Assembly (NCBI RefSeq): GCF_900142035.1
Contig: NZ_FQZI01000003.1
Coordinates: 124,001 to 188,000, forward strand
From: Flavobacterium terrae
GTDB taxonomy: Bacteria; Bacteroidota; Bacteroidia; Flavobacteriales; Flavobacteriaceae
Direction: 5' to 3'
DNA length: 64,000 nucleotides
Made by a program: the position numbers and the translations under genes. The first letter of the stretch is position 1. Every line of letters starts with the position of its first letter. A model generated the notes under the pieces. The model worked only from the letters and a program-made list of their open reading frames with translations. It had not been told where the DNA came from and did not search any database. Shown here piece after piece: positions 7,920 through 17,974 of this stretch.

Positions 7920-9174
7920 ATTCACTGAGAAAATATTTGGTTGGTGCTTCAAATTACTGATGAAGTTAGACTTTAATGAGACATTAGCAGCTTATACTAG
8001 CTTAGTTGTTAATATCATAATTTTAGGTTTTATTTCATATTTAGTTTATATGGTTTCAAGATTTTTTCTTGTGACTATTATGGCAATTGTTGCTAAAAAA
8101 ACCAAGACAAAATTTGATGACTTATTAGTTTCTAACGAAACTGCCAAGTATATTTCTCATTTGATTCCGCTTATTTACATCTATAAATCTGTTCCTGTTA
8201 TTTTAGATGATTTTACTTCATGGGAAGCTATATTTTCTAGACTAGTTGCTGTTTATATAGTTGTTTTAACACTTTGGGTTATAAATTCGATATTAAAAGC
8301 TATACGTGACCATTTAAAAACCAAAAGTGAATATAGTGACAAGCCAATAGATAGTTATGTTCAAGTAATCATGATCTTATTATGGATACTTGGAATTACT
8401 ATAATTGTTGCAAAAATATTTGATGTAGACCCTAATACTTTATTTAAAACAATTGGAGCTGTATCGGCAATTATTATATTGATTTTCAGAGATTCAATTT
8501 TAGGGTTTGTAGCTAGTGTGCAAGTATCTGTTAATGATATGATACGCATTGGCGATTGGATTACGATGGATAAATTTGGTGCCGATGGAGATGTTATTGA
8601 AATCAATCTATCAACTGTAAAGGTTAGAAACTTTGATCATACAACTACTACTATACCCACATACAGCCTAATATCAGATAGTTTTAGAAACTGGAGAGGA
8701 ATGATTTCTTCTGATGGAAGAAGAATAAAACGTCATATATCAATTAAAACAAGTTCAATCAAATTTTTAAAAGAAGAGGAATTAGAAGCCTTTAAAAAAA
8801 TTCATTTGTTAAAGAATTATATTGAAAAGAAGGAAAAAGACATAAACACCCATAATAAGACTCATAACATTGATAAGTCATTAGCAATCAATGGTAGAAA
8901 TCTCACTAATTTAGGTTTGTTTAGAAAATATCTTACTGCTTATCTTGAAAACTACCCTGGTTTAAATAAAGATATGTTATTAATGGTAAGACACTTACAA
9001 CCAACAGATAAAGGTATTCCTATTGAAATTTACGCTTTCTCTAAAGATAAGCGTTGGTTGAATTATGAGTACATCATGAGTGATATTTTTGATCATGTCA
9101 TTGCATCTGTAAAATATTTTGACTTAGAAGTTTTTGAAATGCCTTCAGGTAAAAATGGTTTTAGTGAGGCTTGA
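7912..9174 (+). CDS. MscS-family mechanosensitive channel (YbdG-like)
   Basis: A 420-residue inner-membrane protein with about five transmembrane segments in the first 200 residues. The pore-lining helix and beta-domain entry are seen in GAVSAIIILIFRDSILGFVASVQV followed at once by NDMIRIGDWI, the standard MscS transition. A large C-terminal alpha/beta cytoplasmic domain follows, with PTYSLISDSFRNWRGM in the position seen in YbdG/MscM-type channels. It would open on osmotic downshock. It overlaps the DUF3817 gene upstream and leaves five bases to the L,D-transpeptidase downstream, so the three genes form an envelope-stress operon. Confidence 0.88.
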   Translation: MLKFTEKIFGWCFKLLMKLDFNETLAAYTSLVVNIIILGFISYLVYMVSRFFLVTIMAIVAKKTKTKFDDLLVSNETAKYISHLIPLIYIYKSVPVILDDFTSWEAIFSRLVAVYIVVLTLWVINSILKAIRDHLKTKSEYSDKPIDSYVQVIMILLWILGITIIVAKIFDVDPNTLFKTIGAVSAIIILIFRDSILGFVASVQVSVNDMIRIGDWITMDKFGADGDVIEINLSTVKVRNFDHTTTTIPTYSLISDSFRNWRGMISSDGRRIKRHISIKTSSIKFLKEEELEAFKKIHLLKNYIEKKEKDINTHNKTHNIDKSLAINGRNLTNLGLFRKYLTAYLENYPGLNKDMLLMVRHLQPTDKGIPIEIYAFSKDKRWLNYEYIMSDIFDHVIASVKYFDLEVFEMPSGKNGFSEA

Positions 9175-9179
9175 TATAT

Positions 9180-9824
9180 ATGAAGCTATTAGCAAAATAC
9201 TTGATTATTCTTATTGCTTTTTTATTTTCCTTATTTTATGTACTTCAATACAAAGAGAATGTAAAAAAAGAAAACGAATCTCATTTAATTAAAACTGAAA
9301 AAGAAAATTTTAACAAAAGAATTAGTTTTGAGGCTAATAAAGTAAAAAAGCTTACTTCAAATAACGAATCATATAATCAAAAAATAATATTTCTGGTTGA
9401 TATGAAAATACCTTCAAATAAAAATCGATTTTTTGTTTATAATTTAGAAAAAAACAAAATTTTAAACGAAGGCTTAGTAGCACATGGATCTGGTTCAGAA
9501 AAAAAGAAGAATTCTAAAGGTGAATTATTTTTTAGTAATGTAAATAATTCACTTTGCACTTCTCTTGGAAAATACGAAATCTTAAATAGTTATTCAGGTG
9601 AGTTTGGAAAAGCTTATAAATTAAAAGGATTAGATGAAACTAACAACAATGCTTATTTAAGAAACATTGTATTACATAAGTATAACAAAGTACCATTTGA
9701 AGAACAAAATACACCAATATGTCTTAGCTATGGTTGTCCAATGGTCAATGAGAAATTCTTTACGATACTTGAAAAGCTTATAGACAAATCTGATAAAAAG
9801 ATTATACTAAATATTTATTATTAA
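9180..9824 (+). CDS. Murein L,D-transpeptidase catalytic-domain protein (YkuD_2 type)
   Basis: The first in-frame ATG is at 9180 (214 residues); the open frame to 9171 begins with TTG. An N-terminal membrane anchor (about 5-22) is followed by a charged linker and a YkuD_2 domain from about residue 65. The catalytic region reads H166 in VLHKY, followed 20 residues later by C186 in SYGCPMV, matching the HxP / SxGCxMV pattern of Bacteroidota L,D-transpeptidases. Such enzymes crosslink or trim peptidoglycan stem peptides in the periplasm. It ends with a 4-bp stop overlap with the convergent thioesterase gene. Its operon partner is an MscS channel, which suits envelope integrity. Confidence 0.85.
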   Translation: MKLLAKYLIILIAFLFSLFYVLQYKENVKKENESHLIKTEKENFNKRISFEANKVKKLTSNNESYNQKIIFLVDMKIPSNKNRFFVYNLEKNKILNEGLVAHGSGSEKKKNSKGELFFSNVNNSLCTSLGKYEILNSYSGEFGKAYKLKGLDETNNNAYLRNIVLHKYNKVPFEEQNTPICLSYGCPMVNEKFFTILEKLIDKSDKKIILNIYY

Positions 9825-10213
9825 GTATTCTGAATCCTATCTTTTACATATTCTACCTTAATTTTGCCATGTGCTTTAGGTTTTCCATCTTCTCCTAAGC
9901 TGACCATTGTGATGGTATCTATGGTAATGATGGTTTCTCGAGTCATCATATTGCGAACTTCACATTTTAAAATCAAAGAAGAGTTTCCAAATTTTACGAC
10001 ATCCAAACCAATTTCAACAATATCGCCTTGCTTTGCTGAACTTATGAAATTAATTTCCGACATATGTTTTGTCACAACTCTCGGGTTTTCTAGTTGAACA
10101 ATAGAATACAACGCAGCTTCTTCATCTATCCATGCTAAAAGTTTACCTCCAAAAAGTGAATGGTTAGGGTTTAAATCTTCGGGTTTTACCCATTTTCTTG
10201 TGTGAAATCTCAT
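9821..10213 (-). CDS. Acyl-CoA thioesterase, hotdog fold (YciA-like)
   Basis: A 130-residue single-hotdog thioesterase. The block NPNHSLFGGKLLAWIDEEAAL (about 15-35) contains the N-G-x-hydrophobic-DE arrangement of YciA/BACH acyl-CoA hydrolases, with the acidic residues of the catalytic helix, and FISSAKQGDIVEI is the central strand. These enzymes hydrolyse acyl-CoA to free acid and CoA in the cytoplasm. The stop shares four bases with the L,D-transpeptidase stop on the other strand. The NUDIX gene lies three bases upstream, so the two are cotranscribed. The acyl chain specificity cannot be read from sequence. Confidence 0.88.
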   Translation of the reverse strand: MRFHTRKWVKPEDLNPNHSLFGGKLLAWIDEEAALYSIVQLENPRVVTKHMSEINFISSAKQGDIVEIGLDVVKFGNSSLILKCEVRNMMTRETIITIDTITMVSLGEDGKPKAHGKIKVEYVKDRIQNT

Positions 10214-10216
10214 ATT

Positions 10217-10615
10217 TTATTTTTTTAATACTTTTTCAATTATTTCTTGATGATCAAATGCTAATTCAGGTAAATCGTTCATAGAAAACCAATATGCTTC
10301 TTTAGCATCATCTGCAGCGATTGCAATAGTGTTTTCAGGGACTTCTCCATAATAAGCTATCGATACAGTATGGCTACGAGGATCTCTAAATGGTTTTCCA
10401 AAAGCACCTATTTGAGTTAATTTATCAACTTTAACGGAAGTTTCTTCCAAGAGTTCTCTTTTAGCTGCATCTTCAAGATCTTCATTTTCATCAACAAAAC
10501 CTCCTGGCAAAGCCCAACAATCTTTAAAAGGATCTTTCAAACGTTTAATTAGTAAAATTTTTGAGCTTTTGCATAAGACAATATCAACGGTGACGAATAT
10601 TTTTGAGGTGTACAT
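10217..10615 (-). CDS. NUDIX hydrolase
   Basis: Start taken at the ATG at 10615 (132 residues); the longer frame begins with GTG and adds six residues. The Nudix box runs GGFVDENEDL...AKRELLEETSV, with the RELLEE core that binds magnesium; the usual glycine of EExGU is serine. The strand pattern CWALPGGFVDEN before it is typical of ADP-ribose / nucleoside-diphosphate-derivative hydrolases. The substrate cannot be assigned. It precedes and is cotranscribed with the thioesterase, and is divergent from the 10708 gene across an AT-rich 92-base spacer. Confidence 0.88.
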   Translation of the reverse strand: MYTSKIFVTVDIVLCKSSKILLIKRLKDPFKDCWALPGGFVDENEDLEDAAKRELLEETSVKVDKLTQIGAFGKPFRDPRSHTVSIAYYGEVPENTIAIAADDAKEAYWFSMNDLPELAFDHQEIIEKVLKK

Positions 10616-10707
10616 AATCAAGGTTTTCAACACTAATTTACTAATAACTTTTGAAAGTGAAATCTGATTCTGAAAGGATTTTTACTAAATTTAATAAAAA
10701 ACAAAAA

Positions 10708-11106
10708 ATGGATACCCGTGATGAAAAACTCCTAATTTTAAGGGGTGAAATTTTAGGAAATGTAAATGCACAATCGTCTTCTGAAGAGGCATTTCAAAAT
10801 AAAACGATTCGTCCAATTTTAAAATTGCAAAACGACTTGTTTGTTCAAGTTTTTATTAATTATGCTGTTAAACAAAAGAATGTTTTTTTTAAACTAGCTC
10901 CGGAAAAAAAATTGGCTTACATAGAAAATGTGATTCAAAAAGACATCAAATTTCGTAATTCACTAAAAGGAATGATTATTGCTTTATTTACAATCGATGA
11001 ATATACAGAATACATAAAAAATTCATCAAACTTGAATAAAAGAATGATGAATTTATTAATTGAACGATTGAAAAGCAATGTTCAAATATTAGAGGAAATA
11101 AATTAA
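10708..11106 (+). CDS. Conserved flavobacterial protein of unknown function
   Basis: The upstream in-frame TTG (10651) is not a credible start; the ATG at 10708 follows an A-rich stretch and gives 132 residues. The protein is mostly helical and has no signal peptide or membrane segment. It has a recognisable block around residues 40-60 (TIRPILKLQNDLFVQVF) and another at IQKDIKFRNSLKGMIIALFT. I recall homologues in Flavobacteriaceae that are sometimes labelled glyoxalase, but I see no VOC-fold metal ligands and would not use that name. It shares a 4-bp stop overlap with the DUF2461 gene. Confidence 0.6.
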   Translation: MDTRDEKLLILRGEILGNVNAQSSSEEAFQNKTIRPILKLQNDLFVQVFINYAVKQKNVFFKLAPEKKLAYIENVIQKDIKFRNSLKGMIIALFTIDEYTEYIKNSSNLNKRMMNLLIERLKSNVQILEEIN

Positions 11107-11768
11107 TAAATAGGTTCGCCGTTTAAATTTGTTCCAAGTACATCGCTCATGTAATCGAAAAATGAACGCATAGCTGCAAAAGTGACCAGTGCTTCTTCTT
11201 TAAAATTGGGACTAGTTACTTCTTTATCTGTAAAACGACGATAAACTAAATATTGCTTTTTTCGGATTAGATCTATGGCAGGATGTTCTTTGTCAAAATC
11301 CTTAGGGGCAGTTTTTAATTCAGCACCTTGTAAAGAACCAAAATACTTTTGAAAATTTTCTTCAGAGATAATGGAACGTATTTGAGTATCATCCAATTCA
11401 AATTCTTTTCTTATACGTTTCAAATCTTCTGTATTTGGTTCCCAAAATCCACCACCTATAAAGCTACCTCCAGGTTGAATGTGCAAATAATAGCCACCAC
11501 GTAAATAAGGCTTTGCCCGATCATAACTCACACTGAAATTATTTTTATATGGTGTTTTATCTTTAGAAAATCGGATGTCTCTATAAATACGATGAATTTG
11601 CATTTTCTCCAGTTTGTCTTTCGCTGATAATCCGAGATTAATATCCTGAAAAAGTGATTTGATCACTTCCTGATGTTTTTCAAACTTTTTTTTGTTTTCA
11701 TTAAACCAATCTCTATTATTATTATGGGCCAATTCAGATAGAAAATCCAATTCTGCTTTTGAAATCAT
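11103..11768 (-). CDS. DUF2461 domain-containing protein
   Basis: A 221-residue protein whose opening FLSELAHNNNRDWFNENKKKFE and central IHRIYRDIRFSKDKTPYKNNF are the hallmark blocks of DUF2461 (TIGR02453). The GGYYLHIQPGGSFIGGGFW motif is also conserved. No function is established. It is 44 bases downstream of hisIE on the same strand with no terminator in between, so it may be transcribed as the tail of the his operon. The stop overlaps that of the convergent 10708 gene. Confidence 0.88.
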   Translation of the reverse strand: MISKAELDFLSELAHNNNRDWFNENKKKFEKHQEVIKSLFQDINLGLSAKDKLEKMQIHRIYRDIRFSKDKTPYKNNFSVSYDRAKPYLRGGYYLHIQPGGSFIGGGFWEPNTEDLKRIRKEFELDDTQIRSIISEENFQKYFGSLQGAELKTAPKDFDKEHPAIDLIRKKQYLVYRRFTDKEVTSPNFKEEALVTFAAMRSFFDYMSDVLGTNLNGEPIY

Positions 11769-11812
11769 TTTTTATTTTTAAAAATACCAAAATTCCATCA
11801 GTATCTCCAAAA

Positions 11813-12412
11813 TTATTTAGTTCTTTGCTTCAAAACTTTGATGACATCCTCTAGTTTAAATCCTTTGGCTTGTAAAAGAATTAAGTAATGAAAAAGCAAG
11901 TCGGCACTTTCATTTAAAAAAAGAGTATCATTATTGTCTTTTGCCTCAATCACAACCTCTACAGCTTCCTCTCCTACTTTTTGTGCTATTTTATTAATTC
12001 CTTTTTCAAATAAAGAAGCTACATAGCTTTTATCTGCATTGAAATTATTTTTACGGTCTTCAATTACCGCTTCCAATGTGGTTAAAAACCCAAAAACATT
12101 TTTATTTTTTTCCTGCCAGCACGTATCCGCTCCCGTATGGCATGTTGGTCCAACAGGCTTTACTTTAATAAGCAAAGTATCTTCATCACAATCATTTAGA
12201 ATGGTAACCAATTCAAGAAAATTACCACTCTCCTCCCCTTTTGTCCATAATCTGTTTTTAGAACGCGAAAAGAAAGTTACTTTTTTAGTCTCCAATGTTT
12301 TGTCTATTGCTTCCTGATTCATATAACCAAGCATCAAAACAGTTTTTGTTTCATTATCCTGAATTATTGCCGGTATCAATCCGTTTGTATATTTTGTAAA
12401 ATCGAGGTTCAT
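11813..12412 (-). CDS. hisIE: Bifunctional phosphoribosyl-AMP cyclohydrolase / phosphoribosyl-ATP pyrophosphatase
   Basis: A 199-residue fusion enzyme for steps 2 and 3 of histidine synthesis. The N-terminal HisI domain (about 1-105) has FFSRSKNRLWTKGEESGN and the zinc/metal site pattern DCDEDTLLI with PTCHTG...CW. The C-terminal HisE domain (about 112-199) has SYVASLFEKGINKIAQKVGEEAVEVV, the helical pyrophosphohydrolase core with the KxxEE motif. Length is normal for fused HisIE. It is the last his gene; the 29-base spacer to hisF contains an AT-rich repeat phrase. Confidence 0.97.
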   Translation of the reverse strand: MNLDFTKYTNGLIPAIIQDNETKTVLMLGYMNQEAIDKTLETKKVTFFSRSKNRLWTKGEESGNFLELVTILNDCDEDTLLIKVKPVGPTCHTGADTCWQEKNKNVFGFLTTLEAVIEDRKNNFNADKSYVASLFEKGINKIAQKVGEEAVEVVIEAKDNNDTLFLNESADLLFHYLILLQAKGFKLEDVIKVLKQRTK

Positions 12413-12413
12413 T

Positions 12414-12441
12414 TAGTTATAAATTATGAGTTATAAGTGAT
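12414..12441. repeat. ATGAGTTAT-type intergenic phrase
   Basis: The whole hisF-hisIE spacer is a run of the words TTATAAATTATGAGTTATAAG, closely related to those of the larger inverted element at 62181-62250. It is the only sizeable spacer within the his operon downstream of hisG. Confidence 0.45.
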
Positions 12442-13197
12442 TTAAAGTCTCATTAAAATATTATTTGTTTTTAGATATTTTTTCAACGTTGGAATTTGAA
12501 TTTCATCAAAATGAAAAACACTGGCTGCCAAAGCTGCATCAGCTTTTCCTCTTATAAATGTATCAAGAAAATGTTCTTTAGTTCCGGCACCACCTGAAGC
12601 AATAATTGGTATGTTAACTAAATCAGATAGTTTTGCTAAAGCATCGTTGGCAAAACCGTCATTTGTTCCGTCATTGTTCATGGAAGTAAAAAGAATTTCA
12701 CCTGCACCACGTTGTTCAGCTTCTTTGGCCCAATCAAATAGGTTGATTGAAGTAGGCTGCTTGCCTCCTACCAAATGAACCATCCATTCTGCGTTTACTT
12801 TTTTTGCATCTATAGCCACTACAATGCACTGGCTTCCAAATTTAGCAGCCAACTCGTTGATGAGGCTTGGATTCTTGACTGCTGACGAATTTATGGAAAC
12901 TTTGTCGGCTCCATTTTTTAAAAGAAGTTCAACATCTTCTATTGATGCAATGCCACCGCCAACAGTAAATGGGATATTAACCGCTTTAGCCACTTCTTTA
13001 ACTAAAGGAATAAGCGTTTTTCTTCTTTCTTCTGTAGCAGAAATATCTAAAAAAACGAGTTCATCAGCGCCTTCCAATGAATATTTTTTAGCCAATTCAA
13101 CAGGATCACCGGCATCACGAAGACCCACGAAATTGACTCCTTTTACAGTTCTTCCGTTTTTAATATCCAAACAAGGGATTATTCTTTTAGTGAGCAT
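12442..13197 (-). CDS. hisF: Imidazole glycerol phosphate synthase cyclase subunit
   Basis: A 251-residue TIM-barrel enzyme that uses ammonia from HisH to turn PRFAR into imidazole glycerol phosphate and AICAR. The catalytic aspartates are D11 ([10 protein letters not shown]) and the one in VVAIDAKK near residue 130; phosphate-binding loops FTVGGGI and SGGAG are present. Length is standard. It follows hisA by one base and is translationally close to it; both partners of the synthase (hisH and hisF) are in the same operon. Confidence 0.98.
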   Translation of the reverse strand: MLTKRIIPCLDIKNGRTVKGVNFVGLRDAGDPVELAKKYSLEGADELVFLDISATEERRKTLIPLVKEVAKAVNIPFTVGGGIASIEDVELLLKNGADKVSINSSAVKNPSLINELAAKFGSQCIVVAIDAKKVNAEWMVHLVGGKQPTSINLFDWAKEAEQRGAGEILFTSMNNDGTNDGFANDALAKLSDLVNIPIIASGGAGTKEHFLDTFIRGKADAALAASVFHFDEIQIPTLKKYLKTNNILMRL

Positions 13198-13198
13198 T

Positions 13199-13927
13199 TT
13201 AATTGGTTTTTAAAATGAATTGTTCTAATTCTCTTAAACTGATTCTTCCTTCGTAAATAGCTTTTCCAATAATGGTTGCTTCACATCCTAATTCTGCCAA
13301 TTGTGGTAATTCCTCAAATTTAGAAATTCCTCCTGAAGCAATCAATTTGATATTTTCGCATTCAGCCAAAATCTTTTTGTATAAATCAAAACTTGGCCCC
13401 TGTAACATTCCGTCTTTAGCAATATCAGTGCTAATTACATATTCAATGCCTTTAGCCTGATAGGATTGAATAAATGGAATAGCTTCATTTTCACTTTCTT
13501 CTAACCAACCCGAAACCGCAATTTTTTCATTTTTGATATCTGCACCCAAAATGATTTTTTCAGCACCATATTTTTGAATCCAATCCTGAAAAACTTCAGG
13601 ATTTTTGACAGCAATACTTCCACCTGTAATTTGGTTTGCACCACATTCAAAGGCAATTCGCAAATCATCATCCGATTTTAAGCCTCCGCCAAAATCAATT
13701 TTTAGATTCGTTTTTGAAGCGATTTGTTCCAAAACTTTATGATTGATAATTTTGCTGGATTTTGCACCGTCTAAATCTACTAAATGCAAATACTCAATTC
13801 CGTGATCTTGAAATGCTAATGCAACTTCCAATGGATTTTCGTTGTAAATTTTCTTGGTATCGTAATCACCTTTTGATAAACGAACACATTTTCCTTCAAT
13901 GATGTCTATGGCTGGTAATATTCTCAT
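13199..13927 (-). CDS. hisA: ProFAR isomerase (HisA)
   Basis: A 242-residue TIM barrel that performs the Amadori rearrangement of ProFAR to PRFAR. The catalytic acids are D8 (RILPAIDII) and the one in LGADIKN about residue 129. Phosphate loops DFGGGL and ASGGIS are intact. It has the usual sequence similarity to HisF, encoded next to it one base away. It starts five bases after hisH. Confidence 0.98.
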   Translation of the reverse strand: MRILPAIDIIEGKCVRLSKGDYDTKKIYNENPLEVALAFQDHGIEYLHLVDLDGAKSSKIINHKVLEQIASKTNLKIDFGGGLKSDDDLRIAFECGANQITGGSIAVKNPEVFQDWIQKYGAEKIILGADIKNEKIAVSGWLEESENEAIPFIQSYQAKGIEYVISTDIAKDGMLQGPSFDLYKKILAECENIKLIASGGISKFEELPQLAELGCEATIIGKAIYEGRISLRELEQFILKTN

Positions 13928-13932
13928 TTTAA

Positions 13933-14514
13933 TTATAGATTTAAAAAGTTCTTTAAAATTTGTTCTCCTACATTTCCGCTTTTTTCAGGGTGAAATTGTA
14001 CTCCATAGAAATTATCTTTTTGAATAGCTGTAGCATATTCGATACCATAATTTGTAGTTGCTATTGAGTATGCATTAAGTGGTGCATAATAACTGTGAAC
14101 TAAATACATAAATTCATTTTCACTAATACCATCAAATAATTGTGATTTTAAATTATAAATGTTATTCCAGCCCATTTGCGGAACTTTAACTTGATTAGAA
14201 AAACGTTTGATTTCTAGATCAAAAACGCCAATACCATTTGCATTTCCTTCTTCTGATGATTTACACAATAACTGCATTCCCAAACAAATTCCTAAAATAG
14301 GTTGTTTCAATTGAAGTATTACTTTAACTAAATCTTTATCATGTAGCATTTTTATTGCACTACTCGCTTCTCCTACGCCAGGAAAAATAACTTTATCAGC
14401 ATTTTTGATTTCTTCAGCATCAGAAGTTACTTTTCCGGTAAATCCAATTCTTTCTAAAGCAAAAAGCACACTTTGTACATTTCCTGCTCCATAATCTATA
14501 ATTGCAATATTCAT
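13933..14514 (-). CDS. hisH: Imidazole glycerol phosphate synthase glutamine amidotransferase subunit
   Basis: A 193-residue class I glutaminase that feeds ammonia to HisF. The triad is C77 (GICLGMQ), H175 and E177 ([10 protein letters not shown]). The oxyanion region PGVG is at 45-48. The start codon shares one base with the hisB stop (ATG/TAA type overlap at 14514), so translational coupling is likely. Confidence 0.98.
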   Translation of the reverse strand: MNIAIIDYGAGNVQSVLFALERIGFTGKVTSDAEEIKNADKVIFPGVGEASSAIKMLHDKDLVKVILQLKQPILGICLGMQLLCKSSEEGNANGIGVFDLEIKRFSNQVKVPQMGWNNIYNLKSQLFDGISENEFMYLVHSYYAPLNAYSIATTNYGIEYATAIQKDNFYGVQFHPEKSGNVGEQILKNFLNL

Positions 14515-15650
14515 TATAACATTCCTTTAGTTGAAGGTAAAATCATTTTTTCTACATCTCTTTTTACAGCCATTTTGATCGCTTTTGCGAATGCTTTGAA
14601 AATGGCTTCAATTTTATGATGTTCATTAGTGCCTTCGGCTTTAACATTCAAATTACATTTGGCTCCATCTGTAAATGACTTGAAGAAGTGAAAAAACATT
14701 TCTGTTGGCATTTCACCAATCTTTTCACGTTTAAAGTCAGCTTCCCAAACCAACCAGTTTCTTCCTCCAAAGTCTATAGCTACTTGAGCCAAACAATCAT
14801 CCATTGGTAATTTAAAACCATAACGTTCAATGCCTAGTTTAGTTCCTAAGGCTTGATTGAAAACTTCACCTAAAGCAATGGCTGTATCTTCAATCGTATG
14901 GTGTTCATCTACTTCTAAATCACCATTAACTTTAATTTCCAAATCCATTTGTCCGTGGCGTGCAATTTGGTCCAACATATGATCAAAAAAGGCTAAACCA
15001 GTTTTAATGTTACTTTTACCAGTTCCATCAAGATTTAAATTGATTTGAATATCCGTTTCATTTGTTTTTCTTGTAGTAGAAGCAGTTCTGTTTTCTAATT
15101 TTAAAAACTCATAAATTTTTTCCCAATCGTTAGTTTCTAGAGCAATGTAAGGTTGCAATTCCTCTTGTTTAACAGAAATTTCACCAGTACCTAAATTGGT
15201 ATTATCTTGAATGAAAATCCCTTTAGAACCTAGATTCTTTGCTAATTCAACATCAGTCAAACGATCTCCAATGACAAATGATTTTTCTAAATCATAATCT
15301 GATGTAAAATAATCTGTTAATAATCCAGTTCCAGGTTTGCGTGTATTTGCATTTTCGTAAGGAAAAGTTCTGTCAATAAATACTTTATCAAATACAACCC
15401 CTTCATTTTCGTAGGTTTTCATTATGAAATTGTGCACTGGCCAAAAAGTTTCTTCTGGGAATGAAATTGTACCTAAACCGTCTTGATTAGTAATCATAAC
15501 CAATTCATAATCCAATTCTTTAGCGATTTTGCTTAGAAACGGAATGCACTTTGGGTAAAATATCATTTTTTCAAAAGCATCGATTTGCTCATCCACAGTT
15601 TCTTTAATAATGGTTCCGTCACGATCTATAAATAAGACTTTTTTAGGCAT
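14514..15650 (-). CDS. hisB: Bifunctional histidinol-phosphatase / imidazoleglycerol-phosphate dehydratase
   Basis: A 378-residue fusion. The N-terminal HAD phosphatase (about 1-165) opens with LFIDRDGT, giving nucleophile D9 and general acid D11, and has a lid/zinc region typical of HisB-N. The C-terminal IGPD domain (about 195-378) contains [12 protein letters not shown] and [14 protein letters not shown] with its repeat-related [16 protein letters not shown], the manganese histidines. This fused form is usual for Bacteroidota and Enterobacteria. It overlaps hisC by eight bases and hisH by one. Confidence 0.98.
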   Translation of the reverse strand: MPKKVLFIDRDGTIIKETVDEQIDAFEKMIFYPKCIPFLSKIAKELDYELVMITNQDGLGTISFPEETFWPVHNFIMKTYENEGVVFDKVFIDRTFPYENANTRKPGTGLLTDYFTSDYDLEKSFVIGDRLTDVELAKNLGSKGIFIQDNTNLGTGEISVKQEELQPYIALETNDWEKIYEFLKLENRTASTTRKTNETDIQINLNLDGTGKSNIKTGLAFFDHMLDQIARHGQMDLEIKVNGDLEVDEHHTIEDTAIALGEVFNQALGTKLGIERYGFKLPMDDCLAQVAIDFGGRNWLVWEADFKREKIGEMPTEMFFHFFKSFTDGAKCNLNVKAEGTNEHHKIEAIFKAFAKAIKMAVKRDVEKMILPSTKGML

Positions 15651-16686
15651 CAGGTAATAATTTAAGTGTGTTTAGTAATTTGTTGTTTTCTTCTGGTGTT
15701 CCAATAGTAATTCTAAGACAGTTATCACATAACGGCTGATTACTTCTATTTCGAACTACAATTCCTTCTTTAACTAATTGATTATATCTAAGCTCTGCAT
15801 TATCAACTCTTATCAATATAAAGTTAGCATCGGATTCATAAATCTTATTAATAAATTTAACCTCAAGTAATTGTTTAAGTAAGTATTCTTTAAACTCTTT
15901 TATTAAAGCAATTTCATTTTTAAATACATCAAGTTTAGCCAATCTTTCAATAGCTTTTGATTGTGTTAGTAGATTGATGTTATAAGGAGGCTTTATTTTA
16001 TTCAAAATAGCTATTATTTCTTTAGAACCATAAATAATTCCTAAACGAATACCAGCCATACCATAAGCTTTAGAAAGCGTTTGTGTAATAACTAAGTTAG
16101 GATAATCATTTAATTCTTCTAACCAACTTTCTTTATCTGAAAAATCGATATATGCTTCATCTATAACTACTAAACCATTAAAGTTTTTTAATAAAGTTAC
16201 AATACTTTCATCTGAAAAAGAATTGCCTGTTGGATTGTTTGGAGAACATAAAAATATGATTTTCGTCCTTTCACTAACAGATTTCATGATTTTCTCAATA
16301 TCTGGCTGAAAATCATCTTTAAGAATGATTTCCCTATTTTCAATGGCATTTAAATTGGCCAAAACACCATACATTCCATACGTTGGTGGCAAAGTGATGA
16401 CATTATCCTGATTAGGTTCACAAAATGCTCTAAACAACAAATCCAGTACTTCATCACTTCCGTTTCCTAATAAAATTTGATTTTCAGAAATCTTATTTAT
16501 TTTAGAAAGTATTGCTTTGACCGATTTTTGTTGTGGGTCAGGATAACGATTCACCCCATTCTCATAAGGATTTTCGTTAGCATCAAGAAAAACCATTTCT
16601 TTTTCAAAATCTTCAAATTCATCTCTGGCTGATGAATACGGTTTCATTGTCTTGATATTACTTCTAATTAAATTTTCAATTTTCAT
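15643..16686 (-). CDS. hisC: Histidinol-phosphate aminotransferase
   Basis: A 347-residue class II PLP enzyme converting imidazole-acetol phosphate to histidinol phosphate. The PLP lysine is K206 in [10 protein letters not shown], with LDANENP at 34-40, the SPNNPTG loop at 148-154 and the DEAY motif at 176-179. Start and length agree with the family. It overlaps the end of hisD by 11 bases and the start of hisB by eight, so the operon is translated as a tight chain. Confidence 0.97.
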   Translation of the reverse strand: MKIENLIRSNIKTMKPYSSARDEFEDFEKEMVFLDANENPYENGVNRYPDPQQKSVKAILSKINKISENQILLGNGSDEVLDLLFRAFCEPNQDNVITLPPTYGMYGVLANLNAIENREIILKDDFQPDIEKIMKSVSERTKIIFLCSPNNPTGNSFSDESIVTLLKNFNGLVVIDEAYIDFSDKESWLEELNDYPNLVITQTLSKAYGMAGIRLGIIYGSKEIIAILNKIKPPYNINLLTQSKAIERLAKLDVFKNEIALIKEFKEYLLKQLLEVKFINKIYESDANFILIRVDNAELRYNQLVKEGIVVRNRSNQPLCDNCLRITIGTPEENNKLLNTLKLLPDA

Positions 16687-17968
16687 TTTCTAACGCTTTT
16701 AATCTGATTGACACCGCATTTTTGTGAGCTTGTAATCCTTCGGCTTCAGCCATAATTTCAATTGTTTTTCCTAAATTTCGTAAGCCATCCTTGCTAATTC
16801 TTTGAAAAGTAATTGATTTTAAAAAGCTATCTAAACTTACGCCACTGTAATTTTTTGCATAACCATTGGTAGGCAAAGTGTGATTTGTTCCCGATGCATA
16901 ATCTCCTGCACTTTCTGGAGTATAATTCCCTATGAAAACAGAACCTGCGTTACTAATGTTTTCAATAAAATATTCTTCGTATTTACTACAAACAATAAAG
17001 TGCTCTGGAGCATATTCATTTATAAAATCAATTGCTTCCGTTTTGTCTTTAACTAAAATTAATTTAGAATTTTCGATAGCTTTCGATGCTATGTTTTGTC
17101 TTGGTAATTGCTTTAATTGCGATTCAACTTCTTCTTTTACTGATTTTAAAATGGACTTAGAGGTGGTTACCAAAATTACTTGACTATCAGAGCCATGTTC
17201 TGCCTGACTCAATAAATCAGAAGCAACAAAAGATGGAATAGCAGTTTCATCTGCAAAAACTAAAAGTTCGCTTGGTCCTGCTGGCATATCTATAGCTACA
17301 CCATATTGCGTTGCGACTTGTTTTGCCACAGTAACAAATTGATTTCCTGGACCAAAAATTTTAGAAACTTTAGGTATGGTATCAGTTCCAAATGTTAGTC
17401 CGGCAATTGCTTGAATTCCGCCAACTTTTAAGATTTTAGTAACACCACATAATTGAGCAGTATAAAGGATTGCAGGATTAATTTTGCCGTTTTTATCTGG
17501 CGGTGAACATAAAACAATTTCTTTGCAACCAGCAATTTGAGCAGGTATAGCTAACATCAAAACCGTTGAAAATAAAGGAGCTGTTCCTCCAGGAATGTAT
17601 AATCCTACTTTTTCGATAGGACGTTTTTCCATCCAACAATTTACACCATTTGTTGTTTCTACTTCAATTTTTGATCGCTTTTGAAGCATGTGGAATTTGG
17701 TAATATTTGCCTTTGCGTTTGCAATTGCTTCTTTAAGTTCGGGGGTAATTATTTGTATCGCTTGTTTAATTTCTTCTTCAGAAACCAAAATATCATTAAT
17801 CAAAACCCCATCAAATAGTGATGTATATTTCTTTAGAGCGTTTTCTCCTTTTTGTTGCACTTCTTTAAAAATCCCTTTTACAGTTTCTTCAATATCAGCG
17901 AAACTTTGAGTTGGCCTTTGTGTTAAAATTTGCCAATCCGATTTTTGTGGATAAATATATTTTTTCAT
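16676..17968 (-). CDS. hisD: Histidinol dehydrogenase
   Basis: A 430-residue zinc enzyme that performs the last two NAD-dependent oxidations from histidinol to histidine. Conserved blocks are VGLYIPGGTAPLFSTVLM (nucleotide-binding), the PAGPSELLVFAD region, LSQAEHGSDSQ with the zinc ligands, and YAPEHFIV and YASGTNHTLPT near the C-terminus. The length is normal. It is the second gene after hisG, six bases downstream. Confidence 0.98.
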   Translation of the reverse strand: MKKYIYPQKSDWQILTQRPTQSFADIEETVKGIFKEVQQKGENALKKYTSLFDGVLINDILVSEEEIKQAIQIITPELKEAIANAKANITKFHMLQKRSKIEVETTNGVNCWMEKRPIEKVGLYIPGGTAPLFSTVLMLAIPAQIAGCKEIVLCSPPDKNGKINPAILYTAQLCGVTKILKVGGIQAIAGLTFGTDTIPKVSKIFGPGNQFVTVAKQVATQYGVAIDMPAGPSELLVFADETAIPSFVASDLLSQAEHGSDSQVILVTTSKSILKSVKEEVESQLKQLPRQNIASKAIENSKLILVKDKTEAIDFINEYAPEHFIVCSKYEEYFIENISNAGSVFIGNYTPESAGDYASGTNHTLPTNGYAKNYSGVSLDSFLKSITFQRISKDGLRNLGKTIEIMAEAEGLQAHKNAVSIRLKALENEN

Positions 17969-17974
17969 AATTTT

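Noticed and set aside
9171..9179. TTG start for the L,D-transpeptidase
   Set aside because: The ATG at 9180 is close by and gives the normal membrane anchor.
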